From positions 1-64,000 of the forward strand of contig JAUNUN010000007.1 in NCBI GenBank assembly GCA_030538155.1: DNA of 64,000 nt, in the 5' to 3' direction. Shown piece after piece: positions 8,124-16,793 of this stretch. This DNA is from a bacterium. GTDB lineage: Bacteria > Desulfobacterota > Desulfobulbia > Desulfobulbales > Desulfobulbaceae. A program made the position numbers and the translations under genes. Position 1 is the first letter of the stretch. Each line of letters begins with the position of its first letter. Below the pieces are notes generated by a model. The model did no database searches and was not told the origin of the DNA. It saw only the letters and a program-made list of their open reading frames with translations.

Positions 8124-10733
8124 TTATTTCAGCCCCTGCAGCGGCAGCATCACGCCTACAAGCTTGGCCGGCAGGCGCGGCATGCCGCTGATCAGTGAGA
8201 CCACCACTGCCGACAAATAGGGGATGGATTGCACCGCCAGCATTCCGGCCCACACCCGTACATCCAGCATATCCGCATCAAAGCGCTGCATCAGAGCAAA
8301 GATGGCCAGTAGCAGCGCAATGGCAAAAAGCAGCTCTTCGCGCGCATCGGTCAGGGCCTTGAACACGGCGTTGGCCTGCGCCTTTTTCGGGGTGCGGAAA
8401 AAGCCGATGCCCCTGGTGACAAAACCGGTAAGCATGGCCCGGGCAATGGTGTGGGAAAGGGCAAGCCCCGCCAGTCCAGCCATCAGGCTCTGCCGCCAGG
8501 AGGCAATGACCCGGTTGCGGTACAAAAAGATCATCTTCGCGCTCTTGAAGAAGAAGAGCGAAACCGGCAAACAGGCCAGGATGATGTGCGGCGGCGCGAC
8601 ATAGTCTGGAAAGAGCACCATGCCGACCGACCAGCCAATGGCCAGGATATTGAAGAGCATGTTGACCCCGTCGGCAAACCAGGGCAGCCAGCCCGCCAGG
8701 AAATGATAGCGCTGGCCGCTGGTGAGCTTGCTTGCCTTCAGACCCAACATCTGCATGAGGTGGTGACGCAGGATCAGCACTGAGCCATAGGCCCAACGGA
8801 AGCGCTGCTTCTTGTAGTCAAGGAAGGTGTCGGGCATCAGCCCCTGGCCCATAGTGTAGGGGAGATAGCTGGCATCGTAGCCGCGCTCGAAGATGCGCAG
8901 GCCCAGTTCCGCATCCTCGGTGATGCACCACTCCGACCAGCCGCCCACTTCTTCCAGCACCCGGCGGCGCACCATGGTCATGGTGCCGTGCTGGATAATG
9001 GCGTTGCGCTCGTTGCGGGTGACCATGCCGATCTGGAAAAAGCCCCGGTATTCGGCCAGACACATGGCCTTAAAGGCGTTTTCATGGCCGTCGCGGTAAT
9101 CCTGCGGGGCCTGGACTATGGCCATGTTCTCCTCGCTGAACTGCGGCGTGAGAAAGCGCAGCCAGTTGGGTGAGACCATGTAGTCGCTGTCGATCACCGC
9201 AACCACCTCGGCCTCGGCGGCGGTATGGCGCAGGGTATAGTTCAGCGCACCGGCCTTGAAGCCTGCAAGCGGGCTCACGTGGAAGAAGCGGAACCTGGGC
9301 CCCAGCTCCTTGCAGTAGGCCTCCACCGGCCGCCAGACCGCCTCATCCTTGGTGTTGTTGTCAATGACCAGCACCTCGAAGTGCGGATAATCCAGTTCAC
9401 TCAAGGCCTTGAGGGTTTGGATCATCATGTCCGGCGGTTCATTGTAGCAGGGCACATGTACGGAGACAAAGGGCAGTTCTTCGTCCGGCACACTCTTTTG
9501 CTCAGGTGCGGGCAGACGCTTCCACTTGTTGATCCACAGGGCCTCGGCCCACTCATGCGCTTCGGCCAAGATGACCAAGATGGCCCCGGCGGCGGCGATC
9601 ATCAGTAAAATACCCACGATGAGCGTAGAAGTGGTGAGGTACTGGCGCTGGAAATCGTAAATCAGCCAGACCGCAAAGGTGGCGATGGTATAGGCGACTA
9701 GGGCTAAAAAGCCGCGGCCCCGGTCGAGCAGGCCCCTGCTGTCGCGGAACAGGAAGAGCAAGAGCAGCAGAGAAAGGCCGATACTGATGGCCGCCAAAGC
9801 CCGCCATTCAGGAATGCGCTGCACCGGCTGGGTGAATTCGAACTTGGGCTGGCGTTTGTCGTCGTACACGCCCCAGTATGCGCCGGCCGCACCTTCCAGT
9901 TCCAGCCCCTTCCAGCGCTGGTCAAAGGCCTCCATAATATAGTAGGTGTATTTATTATCCTCGGCCACATCGAGAAAACGGCGCAAAAAGGTGGCTTCAT
10001 TGGCCGCTGAGGCGACTGCTCCCTGGCGGATCCGGCCGGAACTCGGCCAGCCAACCTCGCCGATGACAATCTCCTTGTCCGGGAAAGCCCGGCGGATGTC
10101 CTCGTAGCGATCAACACAGTACTGCACGGCCTTGTCGTGCGGCACCCCTTCCCAGTAGGGCAGGAGGTGGATGGTGATATAATCGACATGCTTGGCCAGT
10201 TGCGGGTACTGCAGCCAGATATGCCAGGGTTCGGCCAAGCTCACCGGGGCCCAGACTTTTGCCTTGACTCGCTTAAGGTAGGTGATGGCCTCATCGACGG
10301 TAATATCTTTGCGGAGCAGGGCCTCGTTGCTGACAATGACTCGGACTATATTTTTGTGGTACTGCTGGTAGACCTCAATGAGTTTGTTGATCTGTTTATC
10401 GTTGGTGGCCTTGTCCTTGTCGATCCATGCGCCCAGAGCCACATTCATCCGGCGTGCTGCCGCCAGGCGCGGAATTTCCGCCAGCGTGCCTTCCATGCTG
10501 TAGGTGCGCACGGCATGGGTCTTGCCCTGGAGCAGGGCCAGATCGGCATCGATCTCCTCGGTCGAGGGCAACAGGTGCTTGATGGGTGTTTGCTCGCCCC
10601 GGTAGGGTGAAAAGGAAAAACCCTGAATCTTCTCCGGCCAGGGTGGCTCCATATTGGGAGTATTGACCACTTTCCACAGCAGTGCTGCAAGGCATGCCAT
10701 CAGGATAGTTATGAGAAGGCCGGAACGATTCAT
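8124..10733 (-). CDS. Membrane beta-glucan synthase: GH17 domain fused to GT2 glycosyltransferase (NdvB-like)
   Basis: Predicted to make and rearrange a beta-glucan (cyclic or linear, beta-1,3/1,6 type) at the inner membrane. From MNRSG the protein has 869 residues. It has one N-terminal membrane span, then a GH17-like domain with both expected glutamates visible (VSNEALL, GEVGWPSSG). Two or more spans follow, then a processive GT2 domain (VHVPCYNEPPDMM, VIDSDYM, TEDAELGLR, QRFRWAYG) and a multi-span C-terminus. This order matches the NdvB-type fusion known from Bradyrhizobium and Pseudomonas, where the product is periplasmic cyclic glucan or a biofilm glucan. An upstream start at 10823 would add 30 residues before the membrane span; neither start has a good SD. 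The stop lies one base from the SNF2 stop (convergent). Confidence 0.88.
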   Translation of the reverse strand: MNRSGLLITILMACLAALLWKVVNTPNMEPPWPEKIQGFSFSPYRGEQTPIKHLLPSTEEIDADLALLQGKTHAVRTYSMEGTLAEIPRLAAARRMNVALGAWIDKDKATNDKQINKLIEVYQQYHKNIVRVIVSNEALLRKDITVDEAITYLKRVKAKVWAPVSLAEPWHIWLQYPQLAKHVDYITIHLLPYWEGVPHDKAVQYCVDRYEDIRRAFPDKEIVIGEVGWPSSGRIRQGAVASAANEATFLRRFLDVAEDNKYTYYIMEAFDQRWKGLELEGAAGAYWGVYDDKRQPKFEFTQPVQRIPEWRALAAISIGLSLLLLLFLFRDSRGLLDRGRGFLALVAYTIATFAVWLIYDFQRQYLTTSTLIVGILLMIAAAGAILVILAEAHEWAEALWINKWKRLPAPEQKSVPDEELPFVSVHVPCYNEPPDMMIQTLKALSELDYPHFEVLVIDNNTKDEAVWRPVEAYCKELGPRFRFFHVSPLAGFKAGALNYTLRHTAAEAEVVAVIDSDYMVSPNWLRFLTPQFSEENMAIVQAPQDYRDGHENAFKAMCLAEYRGFFQIGMVTRNERNAIIQHGTMTMVRRRVLEEVGGWSEWCITEDAELGLRIFERGYDASYLPYTMGQGLMPDTFLDYKKQRFRWAYGSVLILRHHLMQMLGLKASKLTSGQRYHFLAGWLPWFADGVNMLFNILAIGWSVGMVLFPDYVAPPHIILACLPVSLFFFKSAKMIFLYRNRVIASWRQSLMAGLAGLALSHTIARAMLTGFVTRGIGFFRTPKKAQANAVFKALTDAREELLFAIALLLAIFALMQRFDADMLDVRVWAGMLAVQSIPYLSAVVVSLISGMPRLPAKLVGVMLPLQGLK

Positions 10734-10944
10734 GGAAGGGCTGTTGTATCCGAGGTGAAGTTCTATCTGGACTGAGCTGGGAAGCTGCTGGTCAGATGCA
10801 ACAAAAAACGGCGCATTGAGCACAATGCGCTTGCGTAACGATTGATGACCTAGGTGCTTGCCGTACTCTGGGGCAACGCATTGCTTAGATCACTTTCAGA
10901 GTGCTGTCAAGAAACGAATAGGGCGGCAACCAGGTGCAAGAGGA

Positions 10945-11757
10945 TCAGACATGGGGAGTGGTTGTTTTCTTCATGCCCTGGGGCGAAGAAACAAGTTGCT
11001 GACGCAAGATGCGCCAAGCGTGCAGGTCGGTCTGCAGCAACTGTTGCGAGTAGAGGTGGAGAAAGTGCAGCCCTTCGAGGATCGAATACTGCTGCGGCTG
11101 CAACTTGCGCAGGGTGTTCAGGCCGGCCTGCTGGGCATGGTGCAGCATGCGCATGGTCTGCAGGGTCAGGCTCTGCTCTGGTGTACTTCTTTCAAAACGG
11201 CAGGCATGGCAGCGCAGGATTGCTCCCCCGGGGCCGGGTTGCGGCAGGCAAAAGGTGCCGGCAGCGGTAAGGGGGCTGCCGCAGGCGTGGCAGATGCTGA
11301 AATCCGGCATGTATCCTGCGAGTTGCAGTAACTTGAGATGGAAGAAGAGCGGATATTTGAAAAAGCGTTCATTACGGCTGATTTCACTCACAGCCCAGAT
11401 AAGCAGAGAGTAGAGGCGGTGGTCTGCATCCAGTTCCCTGGTGAAGCGCAGGGTCAGTTCAGCAATGCAACTGGCGGCCAGGTATCTGGCATATTGCTGC
11501 CGCACCTGCAGATTGGCCTGGATAAGGTCGGCATCTTCCAGAAAATACAGGCCGGATGTGCGGCGCGGGGCGCGATAGTAGAGGTGGAGTTGGGAGAAAG
11601 GCTCCAGTTTGTTACTAAAACGCCGCTTGCTCTTTTGCGCGCCCTTGGCAATGGCGGTTATTCTTCCTGTTTGGGCGCTATACCAAGTGACCAGCTTATC
11701 GCTTTCACCGTGAGGAGCGATGCGCAGAATCAGGCCATCGCCGTTGGATGGGGTCAT
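10945..11757 (-). CDS. recO: DNA repair protein RecO
   Basis: RecO loads RecA onto SSB-coated single-stranded DNA together with RecR. The 270-residue protein has the N-terminal OB fold (GLILRIAPHGESDKLVTWYS, ITAIAKGAQKSKRRF), the helical domain, and a four-cysteine zinc site (CHACGSPL and CHACRFER near residues 155-185). Its ATG overlaps the stop of the RodZ-like gene by ATGA, so it is translationally coupled as the third gene of the surA operon. About 210 bases separate it from the glucan-synthase start downstream. Confidence 0.95.
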   Translation of the reverse strand: MTPSNGDGLILRIAPHGESDKLVTWYSAQTGRITAIAKGAQKSKRRFSNKLEPFSQLHLYYRAPRRTSGLYFLEDADLIQANLQVRQQYARYLAASCIAELTLRFTRELDADHRLYSLLIWAVSEISRNERFFKYPLFFHLKLLQLAGYMPDFSICHACGSPLTAAGTFCLPQPGPGGAILRCHACRFERSTPEQSLTLQTMRMLHHAQQAGLNTLRKLQPQQYSILEGLHFLHLYSQQLLQTDLHAWRILRQQLVSSPQGMKKTTTPHV

Positions 11758-12557
11758 GATGGGGATGGCGTGGCCCTGAGGCTGAGCTTGTATTGACCGT
11801 TGCTCCGCGAGGGGAAGCCGAGCGGCTGCCCATTGACCCGCAGCTCGGCACTGTGGGGTTCTGCGAACTCAATGCGGATAATCGAGTTTGCCTCCCAGTT
11901 GGCCTTGCTCTCCTTGGCGTAGGTTTCCTTGAGGATGGTATGGTCGTCAAGCTGCAGCACCACCTCCGTATCCTTGAGGAAGCGCGCTTCCAGGTTGATG
12001 GCCTTGGTGGTGGCCTCAACACTTGTTTCAGGATGGGCCGGGTGGTAGACAAGCGCACTGTTTGCCGGGATGTTGCGCGCCTGGTTGACAAAGTAGGAGA
12101 AGGGGTTCCAGCCGGTGTAGAGACAGAAGATGGTGACCGCAAGGACAATGGCGGCCAGCAGGAACAGGGCGTTGACTGCCGGCGTGAGGCGGGTTGATTC
12201 GGCGAATTTTTTGGAAGCCAGTGAGTCGCTGTCCAGATAACTCACGCGCGGGCCGCCTGTATAGTGGCTGCCGCGTTCTTTAAAAAAGCTGTCGCTAAGC
12301 TCGGAGCCGTGCAGGCCAAGGAACTCTGCATAGATGCGGATAAAGCCGCGGGTGTAGGCGTCGGCGGGCAGCGCGGCGTAATCGGCCGCTTCTATGGCCT
12401 GCAGATTAACCAGGGAAATCCGGGTTGCCTCGCTCACCTCTTCAAGGTTCAACCCCTTTTGCTCACGCTCCCGTTGCAGCAAGGCTCCTGTTGCCGCCGC
12501 CAGGACCGCGTTGTCCGCATCCGCCTCACTGTGGTTTGCGCTAGGGCTTGTCGTCAT
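11754..12557 (-). CDS. RodZ-like membrane protein: HTH_25 domain, one span, periplasmic DUF4115-type domain
   Basis: A 267-residue bitopic protein of the RodZ family, which links the MreB cytoskeleton to the cell envelope. Residues about 25-95 form a Cro-like helix-turn-helix (GALLQREREQKGLNLEEVSEATRIS split over two helices, then AIEAADYAALP and YTRGFIRIYAEFLGL). A basic linker and a membrane span near residues 130-152 (LFLLAAIVLAVTIFCLY) follow. The periplasmic C-terminal domain (LQLDDHTILKE, LRVNGQPLGFPSRSNGQYKL) matches the beta-rich RodZ/DUF4115 ending. It sits between surA and recO and overlaps recO by four bases. Some homologs are annotated only as helix-turn-helix proteins, so the morphogenetic role is by homology. 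Confidence 0.85.
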   Translation of the reverse strand: MTTSPSANHSEADADNAVLAAATGALLQREREQKGLNLEEVSEATRISLVNLQAIEAADYAALPADAYTRGFIRIYAEFLGLHGSELSDSFFKERGSHYTGGPRVSYLDSDSLASKKFAESTRLTPAVNALFLLAAIVLAVTIFCLYTGWNPFSYFVNQARNIPANSALVYHPAHPETSVEATTKAINLEARFLKDTEVVLQLDDHTILKETYAKESKANWEANSIIRIEFAEPHSAELRVNGQPLGFPSRSNGQYKLSLRATPSPS

Positions 12558-12617
12558 GGATCGTATCTCACTTACGCAGGGCTATCGACGTTTGCACACC
12601 GGATGCCTGCGTGGATT

Positions 12618-13622
12618 TTATAGTATTTTGATATAGGCCTTGCCGCGCAGTTCCTGCAGCCACTGCTGCAGCCGTTTTTCCATCTCTTCCTGGAAAAGCT
12701 CCTGGTGGATGCGTTCGCGCTCCCCCGCATCCGGACTTGCAGATACTTGCTCCACCTCTTCACCCTGGGTGGATGTGGGGGAAGCGATCCGCTTAAAGAT
12801 GAGGAAGTTGGGTTCCTGTTCCACCACCGGGCTTACACCCTCTAACTGCAGAGTTTCCACGGCAGTGCGGATGGAGGCCGCCATATCCTGCAAACGGAAA
12901 TTACCCAGCGCGCCGCCTTCCTCAGCCGACGGCAAATCGGAATGCGCGGCGGCCAGTTGGGCAAAGCCGGCGCCGGCAAGCGCCTGTTTGCGTATCTGTT
13001 CTATTTTCTCCTTTGCCTGCTTCTTCGTCAAGGTCTTACCGGTTTTATTTTGCAGGCCCCAGGCCACGCCGATCTGCAACAGGTTATAGCTGCCTTGTCC
13101 GCCCGCACCAGCCTTGCTGTAGTAGCGCTCCAGAATTTTTTCTTCAGGAATCAGCACCTTTGAACGCACCACCGCATTGATCACCTTGGTGCTCAGGATT
13201 TGATCGCGCAGTTCTTCCCGGTACTGCTTTTCGCTCAACCCGATATTTTTTAATTCTTCCTGGAATTCATCCGGGGTGACATTCCGGCTCAGCAGGAGTT
13301 GCTGCAGGGAGCTGTCCAACTCGGCATCGCTCACCCTGAGGTTGCGTTTGGCTGCTTCCTGCGCGACCAGGCGTTTGTCAATAAGGCGCTCGACCACCAT
13401 GCGCCGGGCCTGGGCCATGCCCTCGGCCTGCTGCTCCGCCGGCGCCTGGGCCCGCACCTGGTCAAAGTAGGGCTTGGCCAGCTCATTGACCTCGGAAAGG
13501 GTGATAGTGTCGTTGTTGACTATGACGACGTTGCGATCCACCACTGCGGCGCGGCTTGCTTGCGGCGACAGGGCGGCGAGGAGGAATACAAGGCAAAGGA
13601 GTGTAACTGCAATCTTCTGCAT
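12618..13622 (-). CDS. surA: SurA-type periplasmic chaperone / peptidyl-prolyl isomerase
   Basis: A periplasmic chaperone for outer-membrane proteins. The 334-residue precursor has a signal peptide (MQKIAVTLLCLVFLLAALSP, cleavage after ASRA), a SurA N-terminal chaperone domain (VVIVNNDTITLSEVNELAKP, RRMVVERLIDKRLVAQEA) and a single diverged parvulin domain around residues 175-270 (AAAHSDLPSAEEGGALGNF). The C-terminal helix ends at AYIKIL. Canonical SurA has two parvulin domains, so this is the short one-domain form common in Desulfobacterota. It is first in a leftward operon with the RodZ-like gene and recO, and divergent from clpB. Confidence 0.88.
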   Translation of the reverse strand: MQKIAVTLLCLVFLLAALSPQASRAAVVDRNVVIVNNDTITLSEVNELAKPYFDQVRAQAPAEQQAEGMAQARRMVVERLIDKRLVAQEAAKRNLRVSDAELDSSLQQLLLSRNVTPDEFQEELKNIGLSEKQYREELRDQILSTKVINAVVRSKVLIPEEKILERYYSKAGAGGQGSYNLLQIGVAWGLQNKTGKTLTKKQAKEKIEQIRKQALAGAGFAQLAAAHSDLPSAEEGGALGNFRLQDMAASIRTAVETLQLEGVSPVVEQEPNFLIFKRIASPTSTQGEEVEQVSASPDAGERERIHQELFQEEMEKRLQQWLQELRGKAYIKIL

Positions 13623-13777
13623 GGGAATATGCCGCTGTCAGAGGAAGGGTAAGAAAATCAGTTTAAGCAAGTAAATTTACCTAATAGTGGCGCAGCCTGC
13701 AATGCCTTTGAGTGCCCGCCCTGCTGCCGCAGTGCTGTAAAATGGCTGTTTTGCAGGAATCTTTCTTTTTTGTAAGA

Positions 13778-13804
13778 CTTGACGGAGGCTGTATCGCCCT
13801 TATT
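13778..13804 (+). promoter_or_regulatory. Candidate sigma-32 (heat-shock) promoter of clpB
   Basis: CTTGAC at 13778-13783 and CCCTTATT at 13797-13804 are separated by 13 bases, close to the RpoH pattern CTTGAA / CCCCATNT. It lies about 65 bases upstream of the clpB ATG. I see no CIRCE element in the 246-base spacer. The match is partial and no transcript evidence is available. Confidence 0.45.
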
Positions 13805-13868
13805 GTTTGTTCTGAATTTAACTGGCTAATTTAACTTATATTTTTAGAAAAATTCGAGGAGAAAGAGC

Positions 13869-16460
13869 ATGCAGTTAGACAAGTTGACCCTGAAGTCGCA
13901 GGAGGCCATTCAGGCGGCCCAAAGCCTGGCGCAAAACAACAGTAACCAGGAGTTGCAGCCCGAGCATCTGGTTAAGGCCATTCTGGAGCAACCCGGCGGG
14001 GTGGTGGTGCCGGTATTGCAGAAAATGGGCCAAACCCCAAGCGTGGTCTTAGCCGAGGTCAATGCGCTGGTCGCGGCCCTGCCCAAGGTAAGCGGACCCG
14101 GCGCCAACCAGACCTATGCTTCGCCAAGGTTCAGGAGCCTTTTAGACCAGGCCTTCAAGACTGCGGCCAATATGCAGGATGAGTACGTCAGCCAGGAACA
14201 CCTGTTCATGACCATTCTGGCGGACAGTTCCCTTAAGGTGACGGCTGCGCTCAAACGCCTGGGCATCAGCAATGAGAATTTCCTCAAGGCCCTGATGACG
14301 GTGCGCGGCAACCAGCGGGTGACCGATCCCTACCCGGAAGAAAAATACCAGGCCCTGGAAAAATACGGTCGCAACCTCACCGATGTGGCCCGATTGGGCA
14401 AGCTCGACCCGGTTATCGGCAGAGACGAGGAAATCCGCCGGGTGATCCAGGTGCTTTCCCGGCGCACCAAGAACAATCCGGTGCTCATCGGCGAGCCCGG
14501 CGTGGGCAAAACCGCCATTGCCGAAGGTCTGGCCCTGCGCATCATCAACGGAGATGTGCCCTCTTCGCTGACCAACAAGCAGGTGATCACGCTCGATCTG
14601 GGCGCACTCGTTGCAGGGGCCAAGTATCGGGGCGAGTTTGAAGACCGGCTCAAGGCAGTACTGAAAGAAGTGGAGAGCCGCTCGGATGAACTGATCCTCT
14701 TTATTGACGAAATCCACACCTTGGTGGGTGCGGGCGCGGCCGAAGGCTCCATGGATGCCTCCAACATGCTTAAGCCTGCCCTGGCCCGGGGTGAGCTGCA
14801 CTGCGTGGGCGCGACCACGCTTGATGAGTACCGTAAATATATCGAGAAGGATGCGGCCCTTGAGCGCCGCTTCCAGCCGGTACTGGTGCAGGAGCCGAGC
14901 GAAGAGGACACCATCGCCATCCTGCGCGGCATCAAGGAGAAATACGAGGTGCACCACGGGGTGCGCATTCAGGATGCAGCCACGGTGGCGGCGGTCATCC
15001 TGTCCAACCGCTACATCACCGACCGCTTCCTGCCGGACAAGGCCATTGACCTGATCGATGAGGCAGCCTCGCGTCTGCGCATTGAGATCGATTCCATGCC
15101 CACGGAAATCGACCAGCTTGAACGCAAGCGGGTCACTCTGGAGATCGAGCAGGAGGCCCTGCGCAAGGAAAAGGACGCAGCCTCGCAGGAACGGCTGGGG
15201 CGGGTCAAGGAGGAGTTGGCCAATCTGGATGAATCGCTCAAGGGCATGAAAGGTCAGTGGATGCTGGAAAAAGACATTATCCAGTCCATCCGCGACATCA
15301 AGGCCAAGATCGACCAGGCCCACATGGAGGAGCAACGGGCCGAGCGGGCAGGCGAGTTGAGCAAGGTGGCGGAGATCCGCTACGGCCGCATCGTGCAGTT
15401 GCAGCAGGAACTGGAGGCGGCCAATGCCCGTTTAGGCGAGATCCAGGAGCAGGATCAGATGCTGAAGGAAGAAGTATCGCCCGAGGATATCGCGGCAGTG
15501 GTGGCCAAGTGGACCGGCATTCCGGTGGATAAACTGCTGGAAGGCGAGAAGGAAAAATTGGTCCAGGCGGAAAAGATGCTGGGCCGACGGGTGATCGGCC
15601 AGAAAGAGGCCATCACGGCGGTAGCCAATGCGGTGCGCCGCGCCCGCGCCGGCTTGCAGGATCCGGACCGGCCGTTGGGCAGCTTCATTTTCCTTGGCCC
15701 TACCGGTGTGGGTAAAACCGAACTGGCCCGCAGCCTGGCGGATTTCCTCTTTGATTCCGAACAGGCCATGATCCGCATCGACATGTCGGAGTACATGGAG
15801 AAGCATTCGGTGGCCCGGCTGATCGGTGCGCCTCCGGGCTATGTCGGTTATGACGAGGGCGGCATGCTGACCGAGGCGGTGCGGCGCAGGCCCTATTCCG
15901 TCATTTTGCTCGATGAAATTGAAAAGGCGCATCCGGATGTGTTCAACGTGCTCCTGCAGGTGCTGGACGATGGCCGCATGACCGACGGCAAGGGCCGCAC
16001 CGTGGATTTCAAGAACACCATCCTGATCATGACTTCAAATTTGGGCAGTCATGTGATTATGGAACTGGCGCAGATCGATCCGGAAGAGATGCGCAAACAG
16101 GTGGATGAGCTCATGCGCCGCCACTTCAAGCCGGAGTTTCTGAACCGGGTGGATGAGATCATCACCTTCCACGGCCTGAGCAAGGATGATCTGCTCCAGA
16201 TCGTGGATATTCAGGCCCGCAGGATGACCAAAAGGCTGGCTGAGCGCAAGATCAAGGTCACGCTCACCAAGGAGGCGAAGCAGCTTCTCATCGATACCGG
16301 CTACGACGCGGCCTTTGGCGCACGCCCGCTCAAACGGGCCATCCAGCGTCACATCGAAGACCAGCTTGCCCTGGAAATTCTGGAGGGTAGGTTCGAGGAG
16401 GGGGATCACATCCTTATTGACCGCGGCAGTGATGGCAGCCTAGCCTTTACCAAACAGTGA
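13869..16460 (+). CDS. clpB: ClpB disaggregase (Hsp100)
   Basis: A hexameric AAA+ chaperone that threads aggregated proteins through its pore together with DnaK. It has 863 residues, the family length. The domains are a Clp_N repeat domain (1-145), NBD1 with Walker [10 protein letters not shown] near 207 and Walker [16 protein letters not shown], the long coiled-coil M-domain (about 410-525), and NBD2 with GPTGVGKTE near 611 and [15 protein letters not shown]. The pore loop AKYRGEFE and the M-domain separate it from ClpA/ClpC. CGAGGAG lies seven to eight bases before the ATG. A heat-shock-like promoter precedes it and a hairpin terminator follows, so it is monocistronic. Confidence 0.98.
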   Translation: MQLDKLTLKSQEAIQAAQSLAQNNSNQELQPEHLVKAILEQPGGVVVPVLQKMGQTPSVVLAEVNALVAALPKVSGPGANQTYASPRFRSLLDQAFKTAANMQDEYVSQEHLFMTILADSSLKVTAALKRLGISNENFLKALMTVRGNQRVTDPYPEEKYQALEKYGRNLTDVARLGKLDPVIGRDEEIRRVIQVLSRRTKNNPVLIGEPGVGKTAIAEGLALRIINGDVPSSLTNKQVITLDLGALVAGAKYRGEFEDRLKAVLKEVESRSDELILFIDEIHTLVGAGAAEGSMDASNMLKPALARGELHCVGATTLDEYRKYIEKDAALERRFQPVLVQEPSEEDTIAILRGIKEKYEVHHGVRIQDAATVAAVILSNRYITDRFLPDKAIDLIDEAASRLRIEIDSMPTEIDQLERKRVTLEIEQEALRKEKDAASQERLGRVKEELANLDESLKGMKGQWMLEKDIIQSIRDIKAKIDQAHMEEQRAERAGELSKVAEIRYGRIVQLQQELEAANARLGEIQEQDQMLKEEVSPEDIAAVVAKWTGIPVDKLLEGEKEKLVQAEKMLGRRVIGQKEAITAVANAVRRARAGLQDPDRPLGSFIFLGPTGVGKTELARSLADFLFDSEQAMIRIDMSEYMEKHSVARLIGAPPGYVGYDEGGMLTEAVRRRPYSVILLDEIEKAHPDVFNVLLQVLDDGRMTDGKGRTVDFKNTILIMTSNLGSHVIMELAQIDPEEMRKQVDELMRRHFKPEFLNRVDEIITFHGLSKDDLLQIVDIQARRMTKRLAERKIKVTLTKEAKQLLIDTGYDAAFGARPLKRAIQRHIEDQLALEILEGRFEEGDHILIDRGSDGSLAFTKQ

Positions 16461-16488
16461 TTCCAAATTCACATCAAAGCACAACTAT

Positions 16489-16525
16489 GGCACCGGCTCC
16501 CTTGATTGGAGCCGGCGCCATCTTT
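16489..16525 (+). terminator. Rho-independent terminator after clpB
   Basis: A 12-bp stem with one mismatch (16489-16500 with 16508-16519) encloses the loop CTTGATT and is followed by TCTTTT. Its 3' arm and T-rich tail form part of the tandem duplication described next. Confidence 0.8.
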
Positions 16526-16564
16526 TGATGTATCCCTTAGCGCCATCTTTTGATGTATCCCTTA
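16515..16564. repeat. Perfect tandem duplication of 25 bases
   Basis: Bases 16515-16539 and 16540-16564 are identical (each begins GCGCCATCTTTTGATG and ends CCCTTA). The unit contains the end of the clpB terminator stem plus its T-rich tail, so the second copy is a terminator tail without its 5' arm. This looks like a slippage duplication. The following 229 bases up to ileS show nothing I can name. Confidence 0.9.
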
Positions 16565-16793
16565 ATATGAGTGATGAGTGCACAGTGCTTCTTCTAAAAA
16601 AGAAGGCCGAAAGCATCCCAGCCTTTCTGAAGGGAGCATGACCTTGCCATTCTTCTTTCTTGCATTATCAACACTCTCTGGGTACTTTTTTCAGCTTAAG
16701 CCTTTTTAATCCTCATATTTTTCACAGGCCCGGCAGCATGGCGCAGGACTCATCCGGCCTACCGGCCCGGCCTCTTTATACCGCTTGTACACT

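Noticed and set aside
14142-15335. A 397-codon leftward frame antisense to clpB
   Set aside because: Shadow of ClpB; no family resemblance, no SD, and it lies wholly inside a certain gene.
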